The notes: a model not told the origin generated them from the letters alone. Counted from the first letter of the stretch, positions 40,060-50,324 are shown. The stretch is DNA of 64,000 bases from Oscillospiraceae bacterium (GCA_015067705.1 SVLW01000006.1:1-64000), one strand, 5' to 3'. Numbers and translations are program-made.

Positions 40060-40194
40060 ATCCCCCGGAACCGAAGCGGTCGAATTGTATCTTTTTTCTT
40101 AAGATTTTGCAGAATCCGTATCAAATATACAGATCTCATGCTATACTGTCTCTGAGCAGAACCGTATCGTAAAATAACAGCAAAGGAACATAAG

Positions 40195-40884
40195 ATGAAA
40201 AAAACAGGAGTCAGACGACTGATGAAGCTTTTCCTCATTCTGTGCGCCGCGGGAATTCTCGTATACGCGGGCATCAATCTTTTCATGCTCTGGTATTCCG
40301 GCCGGTACATTCTCACGCCGGAGGAGGCCGCCGGAACGGACACGGACTGTGCGCTGGTGTTCGGCGCCAATGTGTGGTCCTCGGGACTGAGCCATATGCT
40401 GGAGGACCGGGTGAAAACCGGCATCGCGCTTTATGAATCCGGTGCGGTGGACCGCATCCTCATGAGCGGCGACCACGGCAGAGAGGACTATGACGAGGTC
40501 AACAGTATGAAGCGCTATGCCGTGGCGGAAGGCGTTCCGGCGGATGCGGTGTTTATGGATCATGCGGGTTTTTCCACTTATGAAACGGCATACCGGGCAC
40601 AGGCAGTATTTCAGGTGGAGAGCACCATTCTGGTGACGCAGAAGTATCATCTCTATCGGGCCATCTTTCTGGCCCGGATGATGGGCATCGAGGCATACGG
40701 CGTCGCGGCCGATCTGCGGCCCTATTATAACGATTTCTATAACCAGCTGCGGGAATCCCTGGCCCGGGTAAAGGACTTCGGCATGGTGATTCTGCGGCCG
40801 GAGCCCACGTACCTGGGCGAGGTGATCCCCATCTCCGGCAGCGGCAGCCAGACGGATGATACCGACGAGTATCGAAAAAACTAA
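40195..40884 (+). CDS. SanA/YdcF-like (DUF218) membrane protein
   Basis: ALVFGANVWSSGLSHMLEDRVKTGIALYESGAVDRILMSGDHG; N-terminal TM. Confidence 0.85.
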   Translation: MKKTGVRRLMKLFLILCAAGILVYAGINLFMLWYSGRYILTPEEAAGTDTDCALVFGANVWSSGLSHMLEDRVKTGIALYESGAVDRILMSGDHGREDYDEVNSMKRYAVAEGVPADAVFMDHAGFSTYETAYRAQAVFQVESTILVTQKYHLYRAIFLARMMGIEAYGVAADLRPYYNDFYNQLRESLARVKDFGMVILRPEPTYLGEVIPISGSGSQTDDTDEYRKN

Positions 40885-40928
40885 GGCAGGATACCAAGCC
40901 TTGCCGCACGAGAGAGGAGCGCAGACGC

Positions 40929-41795
40929 ATGATCCGGATCATTGACACCTTTTCGCAGATCGATATGCTTTTCGGGCCGGATGGATTTGATCCCGAAAAG
41001 TGGGAAGCCTATATTGGTTCCGTTTCCGAAAACGCCGCCCGGATGTTCCGGGACGATCTGCAGGACTGTCTGGACAGCGGGGATCTTACTTATGAAAGCG
41101 ATATCCTGCCGATCCTGAATGCCGTAGAGCGGCATCCGGCCCTGGAGACGCTGCACGCCTCCTTTCTGAAGGTTACCGATCATCTGCAGGAAAAAGTTAT
41201 CGCGTGCTTTGGATGCACCCTTGAGATTGATATTGTGCTCTATGTGGGGCTCTGCAATGCGGCGGGATGGGTGACTGCGCTGGGCGGCAGGGATGTCATT
41301 TTGTTGGGCATTGAGAAGATTCTGGAACTGGGCTGGTGGGACGAGGACGCCATGTACGGGCTGATCTATCACGAGCTGGGGCACGTCTATCACAAGCAGT
41401 GCGGAAAATGGGAGCAGGAAAACCAGGACCGCGCCCATGCCTTTGTCTGGCAGCTATTCACCGAGGGGATCGCCATGGTGTTCGAGCAGACACTGGTGCA
41501 GGATTTCTCCTATTACCATCAGGACAAAGACGGATGGCAGGCATGGTGCAGGGCGCATTTCCGGCAGATTCTCTCAGATTTTGCCGCCGACTGTCCCACG
41601 ATGACCAGAGCCACCCAGCGGTATTTCGGCGACTGGGTATCCTATCACGGGCGGGGCGACGTGGGATATTATCTGGGCGCCAGATTTGTCCAGCACCTGA
41701 TGAAAGAAACGCGCCTTGACCAGCTCATCATGCGGGATGCAGCGCGTGTGTATCAGGACTTTCTCTCTTTTGCGGAACGCGAATCCGCCCTGTAA
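40929..41795 (+). CDS. Putative cytosolic zinc metallopeptidase
   Basis: YHELGHVYH HEXXH motif with downstream FTEGIAM. Confidence 0.65.
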   Translation: MIRIIDTFSQIDMLFGPDGFDPEKWEAYIGSVSENAARMFRDDLQDCLDSGDLTYESDILPILNAVERHPALETLHASFLKVTDHLQEKVIACFGCTLEIDIVLYVGLCNAAGWVTALGGRDVILLGIEKILELGWWDEDAMYGLIYHELGHVYHKQCGKWEQENQDRAHAFVWQLFTEGIAMVFEQTLVQDFSYYHQDKDGWQAWCRAHFRQILSDFAADCPTMTRATQRYFGDWVSYHGRGDVGYYLGARFVQHLMKETRLDQLIMRDAARVYQDFLSFAERESAL

Positions 41796-41803
41796 ACCGA
41801 ATC

Positions 41804-41838
41804 AAAAGCCGCGGATTTCAGAAATCCGCGGCTTTTTT
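41804..41838. terminator. Intrinsic terminator
   Basis: aaaagccgcggatttc-a-gaaatccgcggctttttt. Confidence 0.88.
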
Positions 41839-41870
41839 CTATCGATATCGAATTGAGCAAACATCGCCGG

Positions 41871-42638
41871 TCAATCAGACTTTCTGGCGACCAGGAAAAA
41901 ACGGTGGATGTTTCCCTCCACGCATCCGGCTCTATCCAGGATGTCCTGCGCGGCAAGAAGGCCGGGCATACAGGCGTCAACGGAAAAGCCCGGGAATTCC
42001 CATTCAATGATACGCGCAAACCACACCAGCGCCCCTACATCAAAAAACCGGATGGGACGGAAGCACTCCTGTTCCTCCAGAATCTCAAACCCGCAATCCC
42101 GGAACTTCTTTGACGCGATCCGCAGGTATTGTTCCGGGAACGGCAGAGCTTTTGCCTCCGGCAGGAGAAGCGCCACGAGCTCCCGGTCGTTTTCTGCGCC
42201 CACCTGTTCCGTGATAAACAGCCCGCCCGGCTTCAGTACCCGATGGATCTCATGCGCGCGGAAATCACCATGCCGATTGAGAACCAGGTCAAACGAGGCG
42301 TCCGCAAAAGGCAGCACGTCGCCGCCGTCTGCCGGACGAAAATCGACCCCCAGAGGCAGAAGCGTCTTTTCACACAGCTCCACATTCGGCGGATAGGCCT
42401 CTGTCGCGCTGATGTTGGCGCAGGGATGCCCCAGAGACAGCAAAAACTCCCCGCCGCCGGTATCCACATCCAGGATCTTCCGATCCGGTTTCAGATAGTG
42501 AAGCACCGTACCGCGGTAATCCCAGGGCAGGTCTTCCTCCTCCGTATATCGTCCCGCGATGTGGGAAAAGTCCCACCCATGAATGTGGGCGGCCTCCTCT
42601 TCCGACCGCCAGAACGCGAGTAATTCTTTCTCCTTCAT
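41871..42638 (-). CDS. Class I SAM-dependent methyltransferase
   Basis: ILDVDTGGGEFLLSLGHP; LPFADASFDLVLNRHG. Confidence 0.85.
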   Translation of the reverse strand: MKEKELLAFWRSEEEAAHIHGWDFSHIAGRYTEEEDLPWDYRGTVLHYLKPDRKILDVDTGGGEFLLSLGHPCANISATEAYPPNVELCEKTLLPLGVDFRPADGGDVLPFADASFDLVLNRHGDFRAHEIHRVLKPGGLFITEQVGAENDRELVALLLPEAKALPFPEQYLRIASKKFRDCGFEILEEQECFRPIRFFDVGALVWFARIIEWEFPGFSVDACMPGLLAAQDILDRAGCVEGNIHRFFLVARKSD

Positions 42639-42683
42639 CTATACTGCTCCTTTTCATTCTGTTTTACTTTTTCATCATGATCA

Positions 42684-42751
42684 GGTACAGTAAACTGACA
42701 ACAAGTTTCAAAAATCCCGATCCAATCTGCTGCCAGATTCTTTACTGTACC
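42684..42751. repeat. Nested inverted repeats upstream of methyltransferase
   Basis: ggtacagtaaa...tttactgtacc (11 bp) enclosing aatctg-ctgc-cagatt. Confidence 0.8.
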
Positions 42752-42876
42752 GGGTGATTATCTCGGATTCGCCGCATCCTGTGCGTTCACCGCCTGTCCG
42801 GGTAAGATGCGTATAGTATACCACAGATCCCGCGGCTTGCAAAGCTTCGGTGACAGCATGGCAAAAAGGATGTAAA

Positions 42877-42907
42877 AAGGCAGCGTATCCCTGAGGATAC
42901 GCTGCCT
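42877..42907 (-). terminator. Terminator of DUF47/pit operon
   Basis: ggcagcgtatcc-ctga-ggatacgctgcc with T tract on minus strand. Confidence 0.8.
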
Positions 42908-42928
42908 TCTCATTCGCTATCAAGTTTC

Positions 42929-43552
42929 TCAGGTATTCTTCATGATGACGGTTTCCACCACGTCCGCCACTTCCTCACAGGCGTCCAGGCACTTTTCGAG
43001 ATAGATAAAGATCTCGCGCCAGGCCATGATCTCCAGAGGATCCCGGCATTCGGTGTGCAGCTTTCGCATGGAGGAGATGAACAGGCGGTCGCCCTCCTCT
43101 TCCATGGCGTTCAGCTCGATAATCAACTGGTGGATACCGACATCCTTCTTGAAATTCTGGAACTTCTTCATCACCAGTTCCATGGCTTCACAGCAGCGGA
43201 TCAGAAGCTTTGAGAAGCGCACGGCCTCGGGGTTGATGAAGGTGATATTGTTCATATAAAGATGCAGCAGCACGTCCTCGATGCTGTCGGTGACGTCATC
43301 GATGTTCTGGCTCAGGAGAACAATATCCTCCCGCTCGATGGGCGTGATGAAGGCATGCATCAGGGCTTCCATCATCTCGTGCTTCTTGGTGTCGCCCTCA
43401 TGCTCGATGAGGTGCATCTGCTCCACCAGCTTGGGCAGAGCGCGGGGATCATAGCTGCCGAGGATCTCGTCCAGCATCACGGCCGCACGGCAGGCGCAGG
43501 CAGCGCAGTCCACAAAATTGTCAAAAAACAGCTTATCACTTTTCTTTGCCAT
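42929..43552 (-). CDS. DUF47 family protein (PhoU-like Pit accessory)
   Basis: EHEGDTKKHEMMEALMHAFITPIEREDIVLLSQNIDDVTDSIEDVL. Confidence 0.9.
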   Translation of the reverse strand: MAKKSDKLFFDNFVDCAACACRAAVMLDEILGSYDPRALPKLVEQMHLIEHEGDTKKHEMMEALMHAFITPIEREDIVLLSQNIDDVTDSIEDVLLHLYMNNITFINPEAVRFSKLLIRCCEAMELVMKKFQNFKKDVGIHQLIIELNAMEEEGDRLFISSMRKLHTECRDPLEIMAWREIFIYLEKCLDACEEVADVVETVIMKNT

Positions 43553-43564
43553 AGTATTTACTCC

Positions 43565-44617
43565 TTAAAAGATCAGAATAAAGATCTTTGCCATCAAGAA
43601 TCCAATGAGGCCGCAGCCCGGGAAGGTCAGCACCCAGGTGAGCACCATTTCTTTGACCACCTTGAAATTCACCGCGGACAGGCGGCGCACCGCTCCGACG
43701 CCCATAATGGCGGTGGTTTTCGTATGGGTCGTGCTGACGGGGATGCCGAAGAGCGAGGACAGCAGCAGGCATAAAGACGCCGCCAGATCCGCCGCAAAGC
43801 CCTGGTATTTTTCAAGACGCACCATATCCATGCCCACGGACTTGATGATCTTCTTGCCGCCGATGGAGGTACCCACGCCCATAACCACCGAGCACATAAG
43901 CATCATCCAGACCGGAAGCGCCATGCCGGCGGTGTTGTCGCCGCCGTTTGCCAGAACAATGCCCAGCATCAGAATTCCGATGAATTTCTGGCCGTCCTGT
44001 GCGCCGTGCATGAAGGACATGGCGGCGCCGCCGAAGATCTGTGCGCCCCGGAAGAAGGAATTGGCGTGACGCCGATCCATGCGGCGGAACAGCACCATCA
44101 CCAGCCGGCAAATCAGATAGCCGCTGCCGAAGCCCAGAACGGTGGAGAGCACCAGACCGTAGATGACCTTGACCCACTCGCCGCCGTTGATGCCGGAGAA
44201 GCCGCCCTGCAGCGCAATGGCCGCGCCGGAAATACCGGCGATGAGGGCATGGCTTTCACTGGTGGGAATGCCGAAGTACCAGGCGGCCACGGCCCAGATC
44301 ACAATGGCAAAAAGCGCCGCGCACAGGGCCACCAGCGCCACATCGCTGTGACCGGCGAAGTTCACCATATTGCTGATGGTCATGGCCACGGTGGCATTCA
44401 CCATGGTCATCACCAAAACACCCAGGAAATTGAACACCGCGGACATGATGATCGCCGCCGTCACGTGCATGGAACGGGTGGAGACGCAGGTGGCGATGGC
44501 GTTGGGCGCATCGGTCCAGCCATTGACGAAAATCACACCCAGTGTCAGAAGCACCGTGATCAAAAGTGCCGGATTTGAGAGAATCTGCTGCCACGCAGCA
44601 GCAAATGACAGATCCAT
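43565..44617 (-). CDS. pit: Inorganic phosphate transporter, Pit family
   Basis: GWTDAPNAIATCVSTRSM; SFMHGAQDGQKFIGI. Confidence 0.93.
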   Translation of the reverse strand: MDLSFAAAWQQILSNPALLITVLLTLGVIFVNGWTDAPNAIATCVSTRSMHVTAAIIMSAVFNFLGVLVMTMVNATVAMTISNMVNFAGHSDVALVALCAALFAIVIWAVAAWYFGIPTSESHALIAGISGAAIALQGGFSGINGGEWVKVIYGLVLSTVLGFGSGYLICRLVMVLFRRMDRRHANSFFRGAQIFGGAAMSFMHGAQDGQKFIGILMLGIVLANGGDNTAGMALPVWMMLMCSVVMGVGTSIGGKKIIKSVGMDMVRLEKYQGFAADLAASLCLLLSSLFGIPVSTTHTKTTAIMGVGAVRRLSAVNFKVVKEMVLTWVLTFPGCGLIGFLMAKIFILIF

Positions 44618-44783
44618 TTTGATTACCTCCTGTCGAAATTCATGGGGTCCATATGAAAACGCGGAAAACCCGCCTTGAAATCCAAGTTCATACTAGCATA
44701 AAGGCGGCGTCTTGTAAAGATTTCTGGGAATTCTTTCCGGTTCACTTCCAAAAAATGTCGGTTCGGATGCAGGAACCGGGCGC

Positions 44784-45140
44784 TTAAATCCCGCGTTCCG
44801 CAAATGCCGCGTGGATGGCCGCCTCTTCCCATTCCTCCGGTTCCCATTGCCAGCGGCCGAGATCCACGGTTTCGTCCGGTGAAACCGCAACGCCCTCTGC
44901 CTCCAGCATGGCCCACTGAAGGCCCGGGACGCCAAATGCCGCCGCGCCGGACAGACGGCCGCGGCTGTTCACCACCCGGTGGGCATTCCCGCTGCATCCC
45001 CGTCCCAGGGCAAAGCCCACCATCCGGGCGGCGCGGGGACGGCCGCAGAGCGCGGCGATCTGGCCATAGGTGGCCACTTTTCCCTCCGGGATCCGGGCGC
45101 ACACCACGGCGACCCGCGCAGTCAGACGCATTTCCGGCAC
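44784..45140 (-). CDS. Alkyltransferase-like (MGMT-family) protein lacking catalytic Cys
   Basis: GKVATYGQIAALCGRPRAARMVGFAL; NAHRVVNSRGRL in place of PCHRV. Confidence 0.85.
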   Translation of the reverse strand: MPEMRLTARVAVVCARIPEGKVATYGQIAALCGRPRAARMVGFALGRGCSGNAHRVVNSRGRLSGAAAFGVPGLQWAMLEAEGVAVSPDETVDLGRWQWEPEEWEEAAIHAAFAERGI

Positions 45141-45141
45141 G

Positions 45142-46512
45142 TCAGGCCTCCTCCGGCAGCGAAACGCCCCGGCGGGCAAAGACGCGCATGGTGTGGAGAT
45201 AGCCGGGGATCAGCACCGCATCCGCACCGGCCCAGGCCAGCACCTCTGCAAAGAAGATCCCGGTCTCGCCAAAGAGGGCGGAGAGCAGAATCGCTGCGGC
45301 GGCGCGCATGACGAATTCCGCCACGCCGGAGAGCATGGGCAGCACCGTATTGCCCAGTCCCTGAATGGCGGAGCGGACGATGTGCAGCACATAGAGAATC
45401 GGCAGGCAGACGCTCATGATCGCGAGATAGCGGAAGGCAATGGCCAGGGTCTCCGCCGCCTCCTCCGGTGTACCGGAAATAAAGAGGGAGAGAATCCCCC
45501 GGCCGAAGAGCAGCATGAAGGCCATAATGACCAGAGAGGTCAGAAAACCGATGAAGAGCGCGGCGCGCATTCCGCTGCGGATGCGGTCCAGGCGGGCAGC
45601 GCCCAGATTCTGGCCCACATAGGTGATCATGGCATAGCCATAAGAGGTGGCGGCCACCTCCAAAATACCGTAGAGCTTATTGGTGGCGGTAAATCCGGCG
45701 ATGAACAGCACGCCGAAGCCATTCACCACAAACTGGACGATCATGCCGCCCACGCAGATGATAGCGTTCTGAAAGGCCATGGGCGCGCCCAGGAGCAGGA
45801 GCTGGCGGGCCATGGCGGGTTCCACCCGGAAATCACCGCGATGAAGCTTTAGAATATCCAGTTTCATCAGATACCACAGGCAGAAAAGACTGGATACCAG
45901 CTGGGCAACCAGCGTGGCGGCCGCCGCACCGGCGATGCCCCAATGGAACACCAGCACGAACAAAAGATCCAGCAGGATATTGACGATCGCCGCCACCACC
46001 ATGGCGTAAAGCGGCGTCTTGCCGTCGCCCAGTGAACGGAGAATACAGGCAAAAAGATTATAGGCCATGACGATGGGGATGCCGAAGAACATCACCCGCA
46101 GGTATAAAAGGGCGTCGCCCAGAATGGCGTCGGGCGTCCCCAGGAGCAGGAGCACCGGCCGGGCAATCCCCTGTGCCGCTGCCAACACCACGATACTGCT
46201 GACGATGGCCAGAATCCCGGAGCAGCCCACCACCCGACGCAGCATGGCATAGCGCTTCGCGCCAAATTCCTGGGCCATCAGAATCGCAAATCCCTGGGCC
46301 ATGCCCTGCACCAGACCCATCACCAGCCAGTTCAGCCAGTCCGATGCGCCCAGCGCCGCCAGAGCGCCCACGCCCAGGGCCTTGCCCACCACCATGGTAT
46401 CCACCACGGTATAGAGCTGCTGGAAGATGTTGCCGATCATCAGGGGCAGTGCAAAGGACAAAATGAGGGGCAGCGGTTTTCCCTCCGTCATATTCCGAAT
46501 CCGTGCAGCCAT
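45142..46512 (-). CDS. MATE family efflux transporter
   Basis: MTEGKPLPLILSFALPLMIGNIFQQLYTVVDTMVVGKALG. Confidence 0.9.
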   Translation of the reverse strand: MAARIRNMTEGKPLPLILSFALPLMIGNIFQQLYTVVDTMVVGKALGVGALAALGASDWLNWLVMGLVQGMAQGFAILMAQEFGAKRYAMLRRVVGCSGILAIVSSIVVLAAAQGIARPVLLLLGTPDAILGDALLYLRVMFFGIPIVMAYNLFACILRSLGDGKTPLYAMVVAAIVNILLDLLFVLVFHWGIAGAAAATLVAQLVSSLFCLWYLMKLDILKLHRGDFRVEPAMARQLLLLGAPMAFQNAIICVGGMIVQFVVNGFGVLFIAGFTATNKLYGILEVAATSYGYAMITYVGQNLGAARLDRIRSGMRAALFIGFLTSLVIMAFMLLFGRGILSLFISGTPEEAAETLAIAFRYLAIMSVCLPILYVLHIVRSAIQGLGNTVLPMLSGVAEFVMRAAAAILLSALFGETGIFFAEVLAWAGADAVLIPGYLHTMRVFARRGVSLPEEA

Positions 46513-46711
46513 GTGATTCTCCTCGTCGATTTCTCTGATTTCCGGCTGAGTATAGCACAAATGGAGAAAGAATACAATCTCCGTTCTGTACAGGAAATCC
46601 CGCCGAATTCTCCCGCTTTTCGTTGACAGCGATCTGGGATTATGATAAATTGGAAATAAGCTCCTGCCCACCGTGTCACGGGGCGATCATGACAGAAAAG
46701 AGGATGCAATC

Positions 46712-48010
46712 ATGACAAGAGATTATTCCCATCGTAAGGGACAAAAACGTGTGCGCATCGTGCGCAAGGACGGTTCTCCGGTGATCGGACAGACCGTGCA
46801 GTATGAAATGACCAATCACGAGTTCCTCTGGGGCTCCGCCATCCGCGAGACCATTCCCTATGTCAACAGCCTTCTGGCCGGGGAACAGCAGGATGATCTG
46901 GCCCAGCGTATCGCCCATCTCAATCCCCGCCGCACCAGCACCGCCGGCATGGACAGAGAAAAGATCGAGGAGCGCATCGCGATCTGGATGAAGCTTTTCA
47001 ACAACACCACCTATCCCTTCTACTGGCAGAACTTTGAGCCGGAACAGGGCAAGCCCATGACCTGGGAGACCCTGCAGGGCGCCAAATGGCTGAAGGAGCG
47101 GGGCATCACCCTGAAGGGTCATCCCCTCTGCTGGCACACCCTCTGCGCCGACTGGCTCATGCAGTATGATAATGAAGAGATCCTCCGCCGCCAGCTGGCC
47201 CGTATCCGCCGTGACGTGGGCTATTTTGCCGGCACCATTGATATGTGGGACGTGATCAACGAAGTGGTCATCATGCCCATCTTTGATAAGTACGACAACG
47301 CCATGACCCGCGTCTGTAAGGAGATCGGCCGCGTCAGCCTCATCAAGCAGGTCTTTGACGCCGCAAAGGAGACCAATCCCGACGCCACCCTCTTAATCAA
47401 TGACTTCAATCTCTCCACCAATTACGAGATCCTCATTGACGGCGCGCTGAACGCCGGCACGCCCATTGACGTCATCGGCCTCCAGACCCATCAGCATCAG
47501 GGCTATATGGGCGCCGAGCGGCTTTATGAGATCCTGGAGCGCTTTGAGCACTTCGGTCTGCCGCTGCACTTCACGGAGAACACCCTGATCTCCGGCCACA
47601 TCATGCCGCCGGACATCGTGGACCTGAACGACTATCAGATCCCCGAGTGGCCCTCCACGCCGGAAGGCGAGGACCGTCAGGCCAGAGAGACCGTCGAGAT
47701 GTACGAGATCTTCTTCTCCCATCCTCTGGTGGACAATGCCGTGTCCTGGAACTTCGTGGACGGCGGCTGGCTGGGCGCTCCTGCAGGCTTCATCCGTCAG
47801 GACAACTCCATCAAGCCGGTCTATGACGCAGTCTATGATCTGGTGAAGAACCAGTGGTGGACCCGCGGCGAGGCCGTCACAGATGCAAACGGTGAGATCG
47901 TAGTGGATGGCTTCCGCGGTGACTACAAGATCGCCTGCTGCGGCAACGAGGCCGAACTGGCACTCCGCAAGGGCAAGCTGGACGGTGTGAAAGTCATCAT
48001 TCTGGACTAA
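46712..48010 (+). CDS. GH10 endo-1,4-beta-xylanase, no signal peptide
   Basis: GHPLCWH; DMWDVINEV acid/base; LHFTEN nucleophile region. Confidence 0.9.
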   Translation: MTRDYSHRKGQKRVRIVRKDGSPVIGQTVQYEMTNHEFLWGSAIRETIPYVNSLLAGEQQDDLAQRIAHLNPRRTSTAGMDREKIEERIAIWMKLFNNTTYPFYWQNFEPEQGKPMTWETLQGAKWLKERGITLKGHPLCWHTLCADWLMQYDNEEILRRQLARIRRDVGYFAGTIDMWDVINEVVIMPIFDKYDNAMTRVCKEIGRVSLIKQVFDAAKETNPDATLLINDFNLSTNYEILIDGALNAGTPIDVIGLQTHQHQGYMGAERLYEILERFEHFGLPLHFTENTLISGHIMPPDIVDLNDYQIPEWPSTPEGEDRQARETVEMYEIFFSHPLVDNAVSWNFVDGGWLGAPAGFIRQDNSIKPVYDAVYDLVKNQWWTRGEAVTDANGEIVVDGFRGDYKIACCGNEAELALRKGKLDGVKVIILD

Positions 48011-48022
48011 ATCGTATAAAAT

Positions 48023-48060
48023 AACCGCCGACAGAGCATTCTGTCGGCGGTTTCTTTTTT
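48023..48060. terminator. Intrinsic terminator
   Basis: aaccgccgacag-agcatt-ctgtcggcggtttctttttt. Confidence 0.85.
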
Positions 48061-48775
48061 AATGTATCTGCACCAGATCCTCCACGGGGACGGAGATCAG
48101 CATGGTCTTGGCCTCGCTGCGCAGGCCAAAATGCTCGTTAATGGCGCGCATGATGTTCACACGGTTCTCCGCAGGGGTCAGAATGGAGATAATCTCCTTA
48201 TTGGGCTGGATGGTCAGGGCAAGGAAGTGCTCTGCCGCGCCGTGGCCGAAGCCGCGGGCATGGAGAATGGTGCCGCCGGTGGCGCCGGCGCCTCTGGCCA
48301 CTTCCATAATCTGCTCGGTATAGCCGGGCTCTGCAACTGCCAGAATGAGGCTATAGGGGGTCTCGGTCATCGGGGATTCCTCCTTCTTTTCGTCTTGGTT
48401 CTCGGACTCTTCCGGATCCAGCAGGGGCACCGGAACATCGCCGCCCTGCATCAGCGCCGTGTGCAGCATACTGCCGATGCCGGACAGGCGGATGGTGAAG
48501 GCGATGCCGCGGCCGGAGAATTTCATAAACTTCCGTCCGCTGAGTTCTGCCAGCATATCCGGCAGGACACCCGCATTCACCGCAGAGAAAATCACGTCTT
48601 TATCCGCGGTCTCAAGCCCCAGCATGTCCATCATGGCGGTGCTGGCCGTGCCGACACCCATGGACAGGAAGCTGACGTGGGGATATTTACGGTTAAAGTA
48701 AGTGGAAAGGCTGGAGCCGCGGCCGCGGCTGACAATGGCAACCAGCAGTTTGACCGGGGAAGAATACTCAGCCAC
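48059..48775 (-). CDS. P-II-like regulator, likely tandem domains
   Basis: VAEPGYTEQIMEVARGAGATGGTILHARGFG; N-terminal half looks like a second P-II-like fold. Confidence 0.7.
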   Translation of the reverse strand: MAEYSSPVKLLVAIVSRGRGSSLSTYFNRKYPHVSFLSMGVGTASTAMMDMLGLETADKDVIFSAVNAGVLPDMLAELSGRKFMKFSGRGIAFTIRLSGIGSMLHTALMQGGDVPVPLLDPEESENQDEKKEESPMTETPYSLILAVAEPGYTEQIMEVARGAGATGGTILHARGFGHGAAEHFLALTIQPNKEIISILTPAENRVNIMRAINEHFGLRSEAKTMLISVPVEDLVQIH

Positions 48776-50324
48776 GCGCGCTCACCTCCTTGGAATGTGA
48801 AGACAGAACCTGTGCCTCGTAATCGATGATATCGTCCTCCAGGGCATCCACAGTAGCGCGGGCAGCCGTGAGGCGATCGGACTTGAAGCGGGAATAAAGG
48901 CCCAGCACCTGAATGGTCAGAAGCGGCGTCATGGCCACCATAGCCACCACACCGAAGGCATCGGTCAGGAGATTGCCGCCCAGTGCCTCACAGGCACCCA
49001 TGGTAAAGGGCAGGAGGAAGGTGGCGGTCATCATACCGCTGGCAACGCCGCCGGAGTCGAAGGCGATACCGGTGAAGAGTTTCGGCACGAAGAAGCTGAG
49101 GCCGATGGCAATGGCATAGCCGGGGATCAGGAACCAGAAAATATTGATGCCCGTCACCACGCGGGTCATGGCAAGACCGGCGGAGATGGCGACGCCGATG
49201 GAGAGAGACAGGCTCATGGCCTTCTGCGTCACTGCGCCGTTTGTGATCTCCTCCACCTGCTTATTGAGCACCTGCACCGAGGGCTCCGCCACGACCACGA
49301 AATAGCCGATGGCCATGGCAAGGGGGATCAGCAGGAAGGAGAAGCGGGAGGCGGCCAGGGCCTTGCCCAGATAGGAGCCCACCGGCATAAAGCCGGTATT
49401 GGCGCCGGTCAGGAAAAGCACCAGGCCAATGTACGCATAGAAGAAACCCGCCGTCATACGCACCAGACGGGCATTGCGGAAGCGTCTGGTCAGAATATTA
49501 AAGAGGACAAACACGCCGATAATGGGCAGGATAGACCACGCCACTTCCAGAAGATATTCCGGGAAGGCATGGACAAACGCCGCGCCCACTTCGCGGGTAT
49601 TTGCGGCACTGAGGATCCCGGAGGCCTGGTAATCCGCGCTGGTGGGGCGATAGAACATCCCGAGCAGCAGCACCATCAGAATTGGGCCGATGCTGCACAG
49701 GGCGACGAGACCGAAGGAGTCGTCCTGACTGCCGCGGTCGCCGCGGATCGTGGAAATACCAACACCAAGGGCAAGAATGAAGGGCACGGTAATGGGGCCG
49801 GTGGTGACGCCGCCGGAGTCAAAGGCCAGCGGAATAAAGTCACGGGGCGCCAGAAAGGCCACGAGAAAGGTCAGAAGATAGAATCCCAGAAGCATCCAGC
49901 GTAAGGGAATATGGAAGAGAATACGGAGCACCGCCACCACCAGGAAGAGGCCAACGCCCAGGGCAATGGTGAGGATCAGCACCAGATTCGGAATCGTGGG
50001 CACCTGTTCCGCCAGCACCTGCAGATCCGGCTCCGCAATCGTAATGATCGCGCCGATCAGGAAACAGATGAAGAGCACCAGGCCGACCCTGCGGGTCTTG
50101 GTCATATCAGAGCCGATGGCCTCGCCCATGGGCGTCATGGCCATATCAACGCCGCCGGAAAAGAGCGCCGCACCGAAAACCAGGAGCACCGCGCCCACAA
50201 TGAACATCAGCATAATATCCACGGGCAGCGGCGTGATGGAAAAGCACAGCACCAAAACGATGGCAATAATCGGCGCCACCGACTGCAGCGCTTCCAGGAG
50301 CTTATGCCGTAAACTCTTGAACAA
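48768..50324 (-). CDS. DUF1538 family membrane protein (duplicated domains)
   Basis: Repeated LAFDSGGVTTGPITVPFILALGVG and IAFDSGGVASGMMTATFLLPF. Confidence 0.8.
   Translation of the reverse strand: MFKSLRHKLLEALQSVAPIIAIVLVLCFSITPLPVDIMLMFIVGAVLLVFGAALFSGGVDMAMTPMGEAIGSDMTKTRRVGLVLFICFLIGAIITIAEPDLQVLAEQVPTIPNLVLILTIALGVGLFLVVAVLRILFHIPLRWMLLGFYLLTFLVAFLAPRDFIPLAFDSGGVTTGPITVPFILALGVGISTIRGDRGSQDDSFGLVALCSIGPILMVLLLGMFYRPTSADYQASGILSAANTREVGAAFVHAFPEYLLEVAWSILPIIGVFVLFNILTRRFRNARLVRMTAGFFYAYIGLVLFLTGANTGFMPVGSYLGKALAASRFSFLLIPLAMAIGYFVVVAEPSVQVLNKQVEEITNGAVTQKAMSLSLSIGVAISAGLAMTRVVTGINIFWFLIPGYAIAIGLSFFVPKLFTGIAFDSGGVASGMMTATFLLPFTMGACEALGGNLLTDAFGVVAMVAMTPLLTIQVLGLYSRFKSDRLTAARATVDALEDDIIDYEAQVLSSHSKEVSARG

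Noticed and set aside
39789-40424. 211-aa minus-strand ORF upstream of spoIVB
   Set aside because: Crosses the intergenic inverted repeat and the start of the SanA-like gene; no RBS or motif.
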